Part shown: positions 9,112 to 17,508 of the stretch, piece after piece
Layout: every line of letters begins with the position of its first letter
Position numbering within the stretch: position 1 is the stretch's first letter
Source of the DNA: JAHECE01 sp963780675
Lineage (GTDB): Bacteria > Actinomycetota > Actinomycetes > Actinomycetales > JAHECE01
NCBI GenBank assembly: GCA_963780675.1
Contig: CAWACR010000003.1
Span: forward strand, 620,001 to 684,000
Reading direction: 5' to 3'
Length of the DNA: 64,000 bases
Notes under the pieces: model-generated
Told to the model about the DNA's origin: nothing
Seen by the model: only the letters and a program-made list of their open reading frames with translations
Database searches by the model: none
Translations under genes and position numbers: made by a program

Positions 9112-10296
9112 TCAGTGGGCTGCCGGCAGGTACCGCACCGCGAGGACCCCGTCGATCGCCCGGATGGCGTCGATGACCGCGTCCGGCACGGGGCTGTCCA
9201 CGTCCACCAGGGTGTACGCGACGTCCTTGCGCGACTTGTTCGTCATCGTGGCGATGTTCAGCCCGGCGTCGGCCATGGCGGCCGAGATCTGGCCGACCAT
9301 GTTCGGCACGTTCGCGTTCGCGATCGCGATCCGGTAGGCCGACTCCCGCGGCAGCACGACGGTCGGGAAGTTGACCGAGTTCTGGATCGTGCCGTCGAGG
9401 AGGTAGTCGCGCACCTCGTCCGCGACCATGACCGCGCAGTTCTCCTCCGCCTCGGCCGTGGACGCGCCCAGGTGCGGCAGGGCGATGGTGCGCGGGTGCC
9501 GGTTCAGGTGCGGGGCCGGGAAGTCGCACACGTAGGTCGCCAGCTTGCCCTCGTCGAGGGCGTCGACGACGGCGCCCTCGTCCACCACGCCGCCGCGCGA
9601 GAAGTTGAGGATGACGGCGCCCTGCTTCATCTGGGCGATGCCGCCGGCGTCGATCATCCCCCGCGTGGCATCCACGAGCGGCACGTGCAGGGTGACGAAG
9701 TCCGCGTGCTTGAGCACCTCGGCCAGGCTGTTCGCCTTCTTCACCGTGGCGGGCAGGCTCCAGGCCGCCTCCACGGTGATCTCCGGGTCGTAGCCGATGA
9801 CGTCCATGCCGAGTTTGATCGCCGCGTCGGCCACGAGGCAGCCGATCTTGCCCAGGCCGACGACGCCCAGGGTGTGCCCGGCGAGTTCGAACCCGGCGAA
9901 GGTCTTCTTGCCGCCCTCGACCTTCTTCCCCATCAAAGGGTCGTCGAGGTCCAGGGACGCGACGAAGCGCAGGGCGGGGTACAGGTTGCGCGCGGCCATC
10001 AGCATGCCGGCGAGCACGAGTTCCTTGACGGCGTTCGCGTTGGCGCCCGGCGCATTGAACACCGGCACGCCGCGCGTCGTCATCGCCGCGACCGGGATGT
10101 TGTTCGTGCCGGACCCCGCGCGCCCGATGGCCAGCACGGACGCCGGGATCTCGACGTTGCAGAGATCCGCCGATCGCACCAGGATCGCCTGCGGGTCCTC
10201 CACGTCGGCCGAGACGGCGAAGCGATCCCAGGGCAGGCGCTCGAGGCCGCTCGAGGAGACGTTGTTGAGGACGAGGACGTGGAACTTGTCGGTCAC
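9112..10296 (-). CDS. serA: D-3-phosphoglycerate dehydrogenase with ACT domain
   Basis: First committed step of serine synthesis: oxidises 3-phosphoglycerate to 3-phosphohydroxypyruvate with NAD+, in the cytosol. The 394 residues give a D-isomer-specific 2-hydroxyacid dehydrogenase fold: GRAGSGTNNI near the N-terminus, the Rossmann loop GVVGLGKIGCLV, the catalytic Arg region FSRGGVVDEGA and the catalytic His in LPHLGAST. A C-terminal ACT domain (NMVGQISAAMADAGLNIATM onward) probably senses serine. This is the short form without the extra ASB domain of mycobacterial SerA. The GTG start lies five bases after the serC stop, so the two are one operon. Confidence 0.95.
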   Translation of the reverse strand: MTDKFHVLVLNNVSSSGLERLPWDRFAVSADVEDPQAILVRSADLCNVEIPASVLAIGRAGSGTNNIPVAAMTTRGVPVFNAPGANANAVKELVLAGMLMAARNLYPALRFVASLDLDDPLMGKKVEGGKKTFAGFELAGHTLGVVGLGKIGCLVADAAIKLGMDVIGYDPEITVEAAWSLPATVKKANSLAEVLKHADFVTLHVPLVDATRGMIDAGGIAQMKQGAVILNFSRGGVVDEGAVVDALDEGKLATYVCDFPAPHLNRHPRTIALPHLGASTAEAEENCAVMVADEVRDYLLDGTIQNSVNFPTVVLPRESAYRIAIANANVPNMVGQISAAMADAGLNIATMTNKSRKDVAYTLVDVDSPVPDAVIDAIRAIDGVLAVRYLPAAH

Positions 10297-10301
10297 GTCG
10301 C

Positions 10302-11384
10302 TCAGCCCTTCGCGGCCGCGAACTCGGCCATGTAGTCGACGAGCGCCTGGACACCCTCGATCGGCATCGCGTTGTAGATCGAGGCGCGCATGCCGCCGAC
10401 CGAGCGGTGGCCCTTGAGCTGCACCATGCCGCGCTTGCCCGCCCCGGCCAGGAACTCGGCGTCGAGCGCCGGGTCGGCCAGCGGAACGGGACGTTCATGC
10501 GCGAGCGGTCGTCCTTCGCGACGGGGTTGCGGTAGAAGTCGGTGGCAGTCGAGGTAGTCGTAGAGCAGCGAGGCCTTCTCGATGTTGCGCTGCTCGGCCC
10601 CGGCGAGACCGCCGTTCTCCTTGAGCTGGGCGAACACCAGCCCGGCGATGTAGATCGCGTAGGTCGGCGGCGTGTTGTACATGGACCCGGCGTTCGCATG
10701 GGTCGCGTAGTCGAGCATGGCCGACGGCGCGGGCACCCCCTTGCCGATGAGGTCGTCGCGGATGATCACGATGGTCAGGCCGGCGGGGCCGATGTTCTTC
10801 TGCGCGCCGGCGTAGATGAGGCCGTACTTCGCGACATCGACGGGCCGCGACAGGATGTTGGAGGACATGTCGCTGACGAGCGGGACGTCGCCCGTCTCGG
10901 GGACCCAGTTGAACTCGACGCCGCCGATGGTCTCGTTCGAGGTGTAGTGGACGTACGCGGCGTCGTCCGTGAGGTTCCAGTCCGCCTGCGCGGGCACGTA
11001 GGTGAAGGACGCGTCCTCGGCGGTCGCGGCGACGTTGACCTGGGCGAAGTTCTTGGCGGCCTTGATCGCCTTCTTCGCCCACTCGCCGGTGTTGACGTAG
11101 TCCGCGACCGTCTTCCCGCCGAGCAGGTTCATCGGGATCATCTCGAACTGCAGCGAGGCGCCGCCCTGGAGGAAGAGGACCTTGTAGTTCTCGGGCACGG
11201 CCAGCAGCTCGCGCAGGTCGGCCTCCGCCGTCGCCGCGATCGACATGAAGTCCTTGCCGCGGTGGCTCATCTCCATGACGGACTGGCCCGAGCCGTGCCA
11301 GTCGAGCATCTCGGAGGCTGCCTGGCGGAGCACGTCCTCCGGGAGGGCAGCCGGGCCGGCGCTGAAGTTGAAAACGCGTGCCAT
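10302..11384 (-). CDS. serC: Phosphoserine aminotransferase (two compensating indels)
   Basis: Second step of serine synthesis: PLP-dependent transamination of 3-phosphohydroxypyruvate with glutamate. The N-terminus MARVFNFSAGPAALPEDVL, the substrate loop MSHRGKDF and the PLP-Lys region YAGAQKNIGPAGL are typical of SerC, about 360 residues. The frame is broken and restored. An apparent extra base near 10546 sends the reading frame out after LLYDYLD, and an apparent missing base near 10482 returns it at LADPALD; the correct segment TDFYRNPVAKDDRSRMNVPF is present in another frame. Because serine synthesis is normally required and the ends are intact, sequencing or assembly error is likelier than a pseudogene. 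ATG at 11384. Confidence 0.9.
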   Translation of the reverse strand: MARVFNFSAGPAALPEDVLRQAASEMLDWHGSGQSVMEMSHRGKDFMSIAATAEADLRELLAVPENYKVLFLQGGASLQFEMIPMNLLGGKTVADYVNTGEWAKKAIKAAKNFAQVNVAATAEDASFTYVPAQADWNLTDDAAYVHYTSNETIGGVEFNWVPETGDVPLVSDMSSNILSRPVDVAKYGLIYAGAQKNIGPAGLTIVIIRDDLIGKGVPAPSAMLDYATHANAGSMYNTPPTYAIYIAGLVFAQLKENGGLAGAEQRNIEKASLLYDYLDCHRLLPQPRREGRPLAHERPVPLADPALDAEFLAGAGKRGMVQLKGHRSVGGMRASIYNAMPIEGVQALVDYMAEFAAAKG

Positions 11385-11550
11385 GGTCTTCTCGAGTCCT
11401 CTTCGTCGGGGTGAGGCGCTCACCGACCGCGCGCGCGCCCTGGTGGACGACGGCGCTGGGCAAGCAGGCGTGAGACTAACGCGTGCACCGGGTCGACCCG
11501 GGCGACCAAGGGCCCGGTGCGCCTCGGAGAACCGCCGATTGCGCCAAAGT

Positions 11551-11634
11551 GCGAACATCGAGGCGTATCGCGAGCATCGGGAGTTCGCACCCCGCCTCGA
11601 TGTTCGCGATCTGCAGGATGTTCGCGATCTGCAG
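11551..11634. repeat. GCGAACATC / GATGTTCGC intergenic repeat, copy 1
   Basis: A perfect 15-base inverted repeat (GCGAACATCGAGGCG at 11551-11565, complement at 11593-11607) overlaps two tandem copies of the 18-mer GATGTTCGCGATCTGCAG (11599-11616 and 11617-11634). The rest of the 275-base gap between serC and the sucrose phosphorylase gene shows no other feature. A related copy sits at 49949-50051. It could act as a terminator for the sucrose phosphorylase transcript. Confidence 0.8.
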
Positions 11635-11659
11635 GGACCTTCGCGGCTTGCGGCCCCGC

Positions 11660-13165
11660 TCAGGCGAGGAGCGCCGCCGCCCCGGTGAGCAGGTCCTCGC
11701 AGACCAGCGCCGCGCCGTCGTCGGCCGTGGCAGTGATCCGCCCGGTCCGCGCGGCGAGGTCCGCCTCCAGGACCGCTCGGTGCGCCCCGTTCTCCCACGT
11801 GAGCACCACCCGGGAGCCGGACCCGCCCACCGTGCACTCGCCGTCGAACGCCGGGTGGGCGTTGCGGAACCGGATGAGGTCGATCAGCGCGGCGACGACC
11901 GGGCGCCCGAGGCGCTCGACGATCTCGTCGCGCGAGTAGTAGTGCCGGTTGATGTCCCGCCCGACGCCGGAGCGCGCGAGGAGGTCCATGTCGTCCTCGC
12001 CGGCGAAGAGGCCCACGTAGTAGACCTGCGGGATGCCCGGGGTGAAGAACTGGACGGCCCGCGCCAGGAGGTAGGCGTGGTCGTCCTCGCCGAGGGCGTC
12101 GTAGTACGTGCAGTTGACCTGGTAGACGTCGACGTTCGACGCCGCCCAGCCGCTCGCCTTCCGCGACTCGTCGTGGCTGTGCTCGTGGATCCCCTCGACG
12201 AGGGCATCCACCTGGTCGGGGCGCAGGAGCCCGGGGTGGTGCTCGCCCATCTGGTCGGCTCCGACGTCGATGACGCCGATCCCGTCGTGCGTGTCGAGGA
12301 CGGTCACGGAGTTCCTCGGCCGGACATCGAGCCAGTGCCGCAGCGCCTCGCCGTCGCCGGTGTACAGCGCGTGGAGGAGCAGCGGCGGGAGGGCGAAGTC
12401 GTAGACGAGGTCCACCTGGGAGGCGATGGCGACCTGCCGCTCGTAGTGGGCATGGATCTCCACCAGGACGCTGACCCCCAGCGCGCGCGCCTTGGCCGTC
12501 AACTCGTCGATGAACTCGAAGGTGTACGGCGTCATGAAGGACGACGTGCCCGCCCGCTTGACGGCGTAGCCGGCGGCGTCGAGGCGGATCATCGTGACGC
12601 CGCCGCTCGCCAGCGCGCCGAGCACCCTGTCGAGGTAGGCCTGGCCGGCGGGGGAGTCGACGTTGATGTCGATCTGCTGCGGGGTGAAGGTGGTCCAGAC
12701 GAGGCGCTTGTCGGAGCCGAGGGTCATCGGCGTGAACGGCAGGCCGGGCCGCGGCCGGTAGATCCCGATGAGCTCCTGCTCGTCCGCGCCGTCGGGGTAG
12801 ACGTCGGACATCGTGAGGAACAGACCCAGGTGGGGCGACTCTGCGCCGCGCGCCACCACGTCCTTGAACTCGGGGGAGTCGGCCGAGACGTGATTGACGA
12901 TCATGTCGACCATCAGGGTGTAGTCCTCGCCGAGGGCCCTGACGTCCTCCCACGTGCCCAGTCGCGGGTCTACCTGCGTGTGGTCCACGGGGTCGAAGCC
13001 GGCGTCCGCGCCGTCGAACGGGGTGAAGAAGGGGAGGATGTGGACGCCCTCGAAGACGCCCGCGAGGGGGCCGTCGAGCACCTCCTTGAGGCCGGCCATC
13101 GTGCCCCCCAGCCGATCCGCGTAGGTGATGAGCTGAACGCCGTTGCGGGTCCCGGAGGTGGCCAT
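11660..13165 (-). CDS. Sucrose phosphorylase (GH13 subfamily 18)
   Basis: Phosphorolysis of sucrose to alpha-glucose 1-phosphate and fructose in the cytosol. The 501 residues match bifidobacterial sucrose phosphorylase closely in pattern: NGVQLITYADRLGG start, HILPFFTPFDGADAGFDP, the catalytic nucleophile in MIRLDAAGY (Asp196), acid/base in VLVEIHAHY (Glu236), transition-state Asp in VLDTHDGIGVID (Asp294), and the GIYRPRPGLPF and RDINRHYYS loops. No signal peptide. The ATG at 13165 follows a GGGAAG-type ribosome site. It is transcribed alone from a promoter overlapped by a LacI-type operator, so sugar-responsive control is likely. Related GH13_18 enzymes act on sucrose 6-phosphate or glucosylglycerol, so the exact substrate is inferred. 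Confidence 0.92.
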   Translation of the reverse strand: MATSGTRNGVQLITYADRLGGTMAGLKEVLDGPLAGVFEGVHILPFFTPFDGADAGFDPVDHTQVDPRLGTWEDVRALGEDYTLMVDMIVNHVSADSPEFKDVVARGAESPHLGLFLTMSDVYPDGADEQELIGIYRPRPGLPFTPMTLGSDKRLVWTTFTPQQIDINVDSPAGQAYLDRVLGALASGGVTMIRLDAAGYAVKRAGTSSFMTPYTFEFIDELTAKARALGVSVLVEIHAHYERQVAIASQVDLVYDFALPPLLLHALYTGDGEALRHWLDVRPRNSVTVLDTHDGIGVIDVGADQMGEHHPGLLRPDQVDALVEGIHEHSHDESRKASGWAASNVDVYQVNCTYYDALGEDDHAYLLARAVQFFTPGIPQVYYVGLFAGEDDMDLLARSGVGRDINRHYYSRDEIVERLGRPVVAALIDLIRFRNAHPAFDGECTVGGSGSRVVLTWENGAHRAVLEADLAARTGRITATADDGAALVCEDLLTGAAALLA

Positions 13166-13202
13166 GATCGCTTCCTTCCCTCGTCCTTCCCTGGTGGGTT
13201 CG

Positions 13203-13231
13203 ATCGTAGGAATCGCCGCGCGATCGTGTAA
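13203..13231 (-). promoter_or_regulatory. Promoter of the sucrose phosphorylase gene
   Basis: On the minus strand a TTACAC box (13226-13231) and a TACGAT box (13203-13208) are separated by exactly 17 bases and end about 38 bases before the ATG. Both resemble sigma-70-type elements. Confidence 0.6.
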
Positions 13232-13240
13232 GCGTTTGCG
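13227..13240. promoter_or_regulatory. LacI-family operator
   Basis: TGTAAGCGTTTGCG matches the LacI/CcpA-type consensus TGNAANCGNTTNCA at all but the last base and is nearly palindromic. It overlaps the -35 box of the sucrose phosphorylase promoter, so binding would repress it. No LacI-family gene lies in this window; the regulator must be elsewhere. Confidence 0.65.
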
Positions 13241-13283
13241 GACCGGACTTGCCGAGCGGTGCGTGGCTCCGGGCTTCTCGCCG

Positions 13284-14712
13284 CTACAGGCCCCGCTCGA
13301 TCGGCAGCACCCCGCGTTCGACGGCGCGCACGAGGGCCGCGTGGTCGGCCTCGGTCTGGTCGGCGTACGCCCGCGCGAACCGGGCCATCGCCTGGTCCAC
13401 CTTGTCCGAGCGACCGACGTACCCCGCGATCATCGATGCCCCGCAGGTTCGCGCGTGCCCCTTGGCGAGCAGGTGCCCGACGATCCCCGCGTAGTCGGTG
13501 AGCGCCGCGGCGTCGATGGAGTCGAGCGCGATGGTGCCCTTCATGTTGCGGAACTGGCGCACGTAGTACTGGCGGTCGTCGATCGTGGTCCATCCGAGCA
13601 GCGGGTCGGACACGGTCTGCAGCGACTGCTGGTACTCCACCACCCGCTGCCCCTGGTGGGCGTGCCAGGCGTTGTCGCCGTGCACGTACTTGGCGAGCAC
13701 CGACCGGCGGGCCTGCTTGAGCTGGAGGAACACGACGTCGTCGGGGCTGGACCCCTCGAGCAGCGCCACGTACGCGCGCAGGCCCACGGACCCCACGCCG
13801 ACCACCTTGTGGGCGACGTCGAGCAGCGTGTACCCGCCGAGCACCCGGCGCCAGTGCGACGCCAGGGTCTGGAGGTACTGGTCGAGCCCCTCGGCGATCT
13901 TCTCGGCGTCGGCGTCGCTGACCTGCGTGATGAGCGGGGGCTCCTCGACGATGTGCCGGCGCCCGTCCGTCTCCATCGTGAACCGCGGGAGCGCGCGGTC
14001 GCTCGTGCGGTTGCGGGCGCGCGCGGCGGCCCGGTCGATCTCCGCGATCAGCGTGTCCTGGCTGGCCTGGGCGTGGAGGCGGTCGACGTCGAGCCGCTCG
14101 AACGAGCGCGCCATGAGCGGCAGGTCCGCCAGGTACATGATCTCGGCCCGGTAGGACGAGACGCAGGAGACGACGGCCGCCTTGCACTGCTCCTCGGTCG
14201 CCCCGTTCTGCCGCCCCGCCACCCAGATGCGTGGCCACGAGCCGGCGCAGGTCCCACTCCCACCCGCCGGGGTGCGCCTCGTCGAAGTCGTTGAGGTCGA
14301 TCACCAGGTCCCGCTCGGGCGAGGCGTAGAACCCGAAGTTGCCCAGGTGGGAGTCGCCGCAGGTCACCGGGGTGATGCCGGTGGACGGCAGGCGCGCGAC
14401 GTCGTCGGCCATGACGATCGCCGTTCCGCGCAGGAACCCGTAGGGCGAGGCCGCCATCCGCGCCACCCGCACCGGGATCAGCCAGTCGATGCGCCCCTCG
14501 TGCGATTCCATGATCAGCGTGATGGGGTCCGGCCGGCCCACCGGCGGCTCCCAGTCCCCGAGCGAGGACCGCGGGACCTTGTCCCGCAGGATGTGACCCA
14601 TCGTGTAGCGCTCGGCGCGCGTGGTCGGCCGGCGGCGCAGCGACGCGAACGACTCACTGTCGGCCGAGGCCAGGACGATGTGGTGGCCGTGGTGGGTGAA
14701 GGTCGTGTCCAT
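13284..14712 (-). CDS. DUF2252 protein (one frameshift)
   Basis: A DUF2252 family protein of about 475 residues. The N-terminal part includes GDSHLGNFGFYASPERDLVIDLNDFDEAHPGGWEWDL, whose HLGNF and DFDE blocks recall the catalytic and metal loops of kinase-like (APH/choline-kinase-fold) proteins; DUF2252 function is not established. The frame breaks near 14230: the first 160 codons end in WEWDLRRLVAT and the family sequence continues in the next frame at WVAGRQNGATEEQ, running to the stop at 13284. The span is 1429 bases, one more than a multiple of three, so one inserted base explains it, probably a sequencing error. A TAGCGT box at 14751-14756 is a plausible -10. Confidence 0.8.
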
Positions 14713-14750
14713 GGGCAGGTGGCACCTCGCGGGGTCGGCGGTCCGTTCCG

Positions 14751-14756
14751 ACGCTA
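14751..14756 (-). promoter_or_regulatory. Candidate -10 of the DUF2252 gene
   Basis: TAGCGT on the minus strand lies 38 bases before the ATG at 14712, between this gene and the UbiA stop. It would give a short leader of about 30 bases. No convincing -35 box is visible. Confidence 0.35.
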
Positions 14757-14769
14757 GCCCCGCGGACGA

Positions 14770-15615
14770 TCACGTGGGAGCGGAACCGACCAGGTCCGCC
14801 CCGGAGAGGAGCAGGAGGGCGACGTCGACGACGGCGATCGCGATGGTCGCCGTGAACGGGAACCGGCTCGTCGGCCGCCGGAGGGCGACGACGGCGCCCG
14901 CCGCGGTCAGCAGGGCGGATGCCGCCAGCGCGGCCCACGCCCAGGGCGACGGTGGGCCGGTCGGGCCGACGACGACGAGCGCCGTCGCCCCGAGGAGGCT
15001 CGCCGCGGCGAGCTGCATGGTCGCCCGGCGACCGAGGCGGTGCGGGAGGCCCTGGACGCCCGTGGCGGCGTCGTCGTCGAAGTCGGGGAGCACGTTCGCC
15101 AGGTGCGCACCGATGCCCAGCAGCGCCCCGGCGCCGGTGGCCCACGGTTGGGCGAGGGGGTGGCCGGGGAGCGTCAGGGTGACCACTGAGGGGAGCGCGC
15201 CGAACGCGAACGCGTACGGCGCCCACGACCAGGCCGTGGTCTTCACGCCCGCGTTGTAGGCCCACGCGGCGCCGACCGCGGCCAGGTGCAGGAGGCCCGC
15301 GCGCCACCCGAGCGCCAGGGAGAGCGGAACGCACGCGCCGACCGCGACGAAGGCGCCCGTGCGCAGGGTGCCCGGTGAGACGGCGCCCGTGACCACGGGC
15401 TTGTCGGTGCGTCCGACGGCGCGGTCGCGTTCGGCGTCGATCCAGTCGTTGGACCAGCCGACGGAGAGCTGGCCGGTCAGGGCGGCGAGGGCGACGACGA
15501 CGGCGGTCGCGGCCCCGGCGCCGACGGCCAGCGCCAGCGTGGTCGCCAGGGCCGTGACGGCGAGGGTGGGCCCGAGGTGCGTGGCGCGCGCGAGGGCGAA
15601 CGCGGTGCGGGTCAC
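14770..15615 (-). CDS. UbiA-family prenyltransferase
   Basis: An integral-membrane aromatic prenyltransferase of 281 residues. The two Asp-rich motifs that bind Mg-prenyl diphosphate are present, NDWIDAERDR (about 55-65) and NVLPDFDDDAATG (about 170-182), within seven to nine hydrophobic helices. I place the start at the GTG at 15615 because GGAGGTG lies six bases upstream; the GTG at 15624 has that sequence almost touching it. It is divergent from the type III polyketide synthase operon, so it may prenylate the phenolic product of that operon. A menaquinone-type role (MenA) is possible but no men genes are nearby. Confidence 0.85.
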   Translation of the reverse strand: MTRTAFALARATHLGPTLAVTALATTLALAVGAGAATAVVVALAALTGQLSVGWSNDWIDAERDRAVGRTDKPVVTGAVSPGTLRTGAFVAVGACVPLSLALGWRAGLLHLAAVGAAWAYNAGVKTTAWSWAPYAFAFGALPSVVTLTLPGHPLAQPWATGAGALLGIGAHLANVLPDFDDDAATGVQGLPHRLGRRATMQLAAASLLGATALVVVGPTGPPSPWAWAALAASALLTAAGAVVALRRPTSRFPFTATIAIAVVDVALLLLSGADLVGSAPT

Positions 15616-15755
15616 GGTGGTCACCTCCGGCGGGCTGCGGGGACTGCGCGACCCCGCCGTGGCGCCGGCCCGCCTCCGCATTGTGCCCGCGGATCGCTAC
15701 CGGGGCGCCGGCGCCCCGCAGGCCCCGTGTGAGGTTCCGGAGATTCCTCGGCGCA

Positions 15756-15761
15756 TAGCGT
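15756..15761 (+). promoter_or_regulatory. Candidate -10 of the polyketide operon
   Basis: TAGCGT lies 37 bases before the ATG of the type III polyketide synthase gene in the 183-base divergent gap shared with the prenyltransferase gene. No good -35 is seen. A CAGAGT box at 15784-15789, nine bases before the ATG, is an alternative leaderless promoter. Confidence 0.3.
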
Positions 15762-15798
15762 AGGAAGCGGCGCGATCCCGTGGCAGAGTGACCTGCAC

Positions 15799-16893
15799 AT
15801 GTCGACCATTGCGGCGGTCGCCCCGGTCCTGCCCGGCTGGGTGTACCCGCAGGCGGAGATCACCGCCGAGCTCGCGCCGCTCCTCACCCGGGACTCCTCG
15901 ACGCGCGCGCTCATCGAACGCCTCCACGCCGGGTCGGGCGTCGAGACGCGGCACCTGGCCCTGCCGCTCGGTGCGTACCGCGACGTCCGGTCGTTCACCG
16001 CGGCGAACGACCTCTTCATCACCCTCGGGACCGACCTCGCCGAGCGCGCGGTGCGCCAGGCCCTCGATGCCGCCGGCCTCGAGCCGTGGGAGGTCGACTA
16101 CCTCCTGTTCACCTCGGTGACCGGCATCGGCGCACCCTCGATCGACGCCCTCCTCGTGTCCCGGCTCGGGTTGCGGCCGGACGTCAAGCGGCTGCCGTCG
16201 TTCGGGCTCGGCTGCGCGGGGGGTGCCGCGGGGATCGCCCGGGTCCACGACTACCTCCTCGGTCACCCCGACGACGTCGCCCTGCTCGTCTCCGTCGAGC
16301 TCTGCTCCCTGACGCTGCAGTGGGACGACCCCTCCGCCGCCAACCTCGTCGCGAGCGGGCTGTTCGGGGACGGGGCGAGCGCCGTCGTCATGCTCGGCGA
16401 GCGCCGCGCGACGGCCTGGCGCGCCGGGCGGGGCGGGGCGGCGTCGTCGGCCCCGGCGGTGGTCGACACCCGCAGCCGCATCTACCCGGGCACCGAGGCA
16501 GAGCTGGGCTGGGCGGTCGGTTCGGGGGGCTTCCGGATCGTGCTCTCGCCGCGCCTGCCGGAGGTCCTCGAGCGGAACCTGGGCGAGGACGTCGCGGGAT
16601 TCCTCTACCCCCACGGGTTGAAGGCCGGCGACGTCGGGACCTGGGTCGTGCACGCCGGCGGGCCGAAGATCCTCGAAGCGGTCTCCCGCGCGCTGGACCT
16701 GGACGACGGCGCCCTCGACGCCGCCTGGGCGTGCCTGGCCCGGGCCGGGAACCTCTCGTCGTCGTCGGTGCTCCACGTGCTGGCGGACACGATCGGAGCC
16801 GGTCGAGCAGGCCCCGGTTCGGAAGGCGTGCTGATGGCCTTCGGGCCGGGCGTGTCGGCCGAACTCGTGCTCCTGCGTTGGCCCGAGGCCTGA
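15799..16893 (+). CDS. Type III polyketide synthase (alkylresorcinol/phenolic-lipid synthase-like)
   Basis: A chalcone-synthase-fold enzyme of 364 residues that should extend a fatty acyl starter with malonyl-CoA and cyclise it. The Cys-His-Asn triad is intact: Cys139 in FGLGCAGG, His285 in VVHAGGPKIL and Asn318 in GNLSSSSV. The closing GFGPG-like loop appears as AFGPGVSAEL. It heads an operon with a methyltransferase and an FAD monooxygenase, the same three activities and order as srsA-srsB-srsC of Streptomyces griseus, which make methylated phenolic lipids and quinones. The starter unit cannot be read from the sequence; RppA-like tetrahydroxynaphthalene synthesis is less likely given the partners. 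Confidence 0.9.
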   Translation: MSTIAAVAPVLPGWVYPQAEITAELAPLLTRDSSTRALIERLHAGSGVETRHLALPLGAYRDVRSFTAANDLFITLGTDLAERAVRQALDAAGLEPWEVDYLLFTSVTGIGAPSIDALLVSRLGLRPDVKRLPSFGLGCAGGAAGIARVHDYLLGHPDDVALLVSVELCSLTLQWDDPSAANLVASGLFGDGASAVVMLGERRATAWRAGRGGAASSAPAVVDTRSRIYPGTEAELGWAVGSGGFRIVLSPRLPEVLERNLGEDVAGFLYPHGLKAGDVGTWVVHAGGPKILEAVSRALDLDDGALDAAWACLARAGNLSSSSVLHVLADTIGAGRAGPGSEGVLMAFGPGVSAELVLLRWPEA

Positions 16894-16917
16894 GGAACGG
16901 ACAGCGGGAGGGACGTC

Positions 16918-17508
16918 GTGGCGCTCTGGTACACAGCTCTGATCCTCGCCGTGGGGTTCGAACGCCTGGCCGAGCTCGCGGTGTCCGCGCGCAACGCGCG
17001 GTGGGCGTTCGCCCGAGGTGGCATCGAGGCGGGCCGCGGGCACTTCCCCGCGATGGTCGCGCTGCACACGGCGCTGCTCGCCGGGTGCCTCGTCGAGGTC
17101 GCGGTGGCCGACCGGCCGTTCCTGCCCTGGCTCGGCCTCCCGATGCTCGCGCTCGCGCTGGGGAGCCAGGCGCTGCGCTGGTGGTGCATCACCGCGCTCG
17201 GCGCTCGCTGGAACACGCGCGTGATCGTGGTCCCGGGCCTGCCGCTCGTGACCCGTGGCCCGTACCGGTGGCTGCGGCACCCGAACTACGTGGCCGTGGT
17301 GGTCGAGGGGTTCGCGTTGCCCCTCGTGCACACCGCCTGGGCGACGGCGCTGCTGTTCACCGTGCTCAACGCGGTGCTGCTCGTGCGGTTCCGGATCCCG
17401 GCCGAGGAGCGGGCGCTCGCCGAGGCGCTCGGGGTCGCGTCCCTCGACGCGTCGCCGGTGCGCCGGCGCGCGGGCGACGACGACCCCGTGCCGGTGCCCG
17501 GGCCGTGA
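16918..17508 (+). CDS. ICMT-family membrane methyltransferase
   Basis: A small integral-membrane methyltransferase of 196 residues related to isoprenylcysteine carboxyl methyltransferases. Four or five hydrophobic helices are evident, and the C-terminal signature TRGPYRWLRHPNYVAVV followed by EERAL is the family SAM-binding region. The GTG start at 16918 follows GGGAGGGACG. In srs-type operons the homologous SrsB O-methylates the alkylresorcinol, which I infer here. The stop codon overlaps the GTG of the monooxygenase gene (GTGA). Confidence 0.82.
   Translation: MALWYTALILAVGFERLAELAVSARNARWAFARGGIEAGRGHFPAMVALHTALLAGCLVEVAVADRPFLPWLGLPMLALALGSQALRWWCITALGARWNTRVIVVPGLPLVTRGPYRWLRHPNYVAVVVEGFALPLVHTAWATALLFTVLNAVLLVRFRIPAEERALAEALGVASLDASPVRRRAGDDDPVPVPGP

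Noticed and set aside
10302..11384. serC as a pseudogene
   Set aside because: The two indels compensate, both ends are intact and the missing segment is present in another frame; error is more likely than decay.
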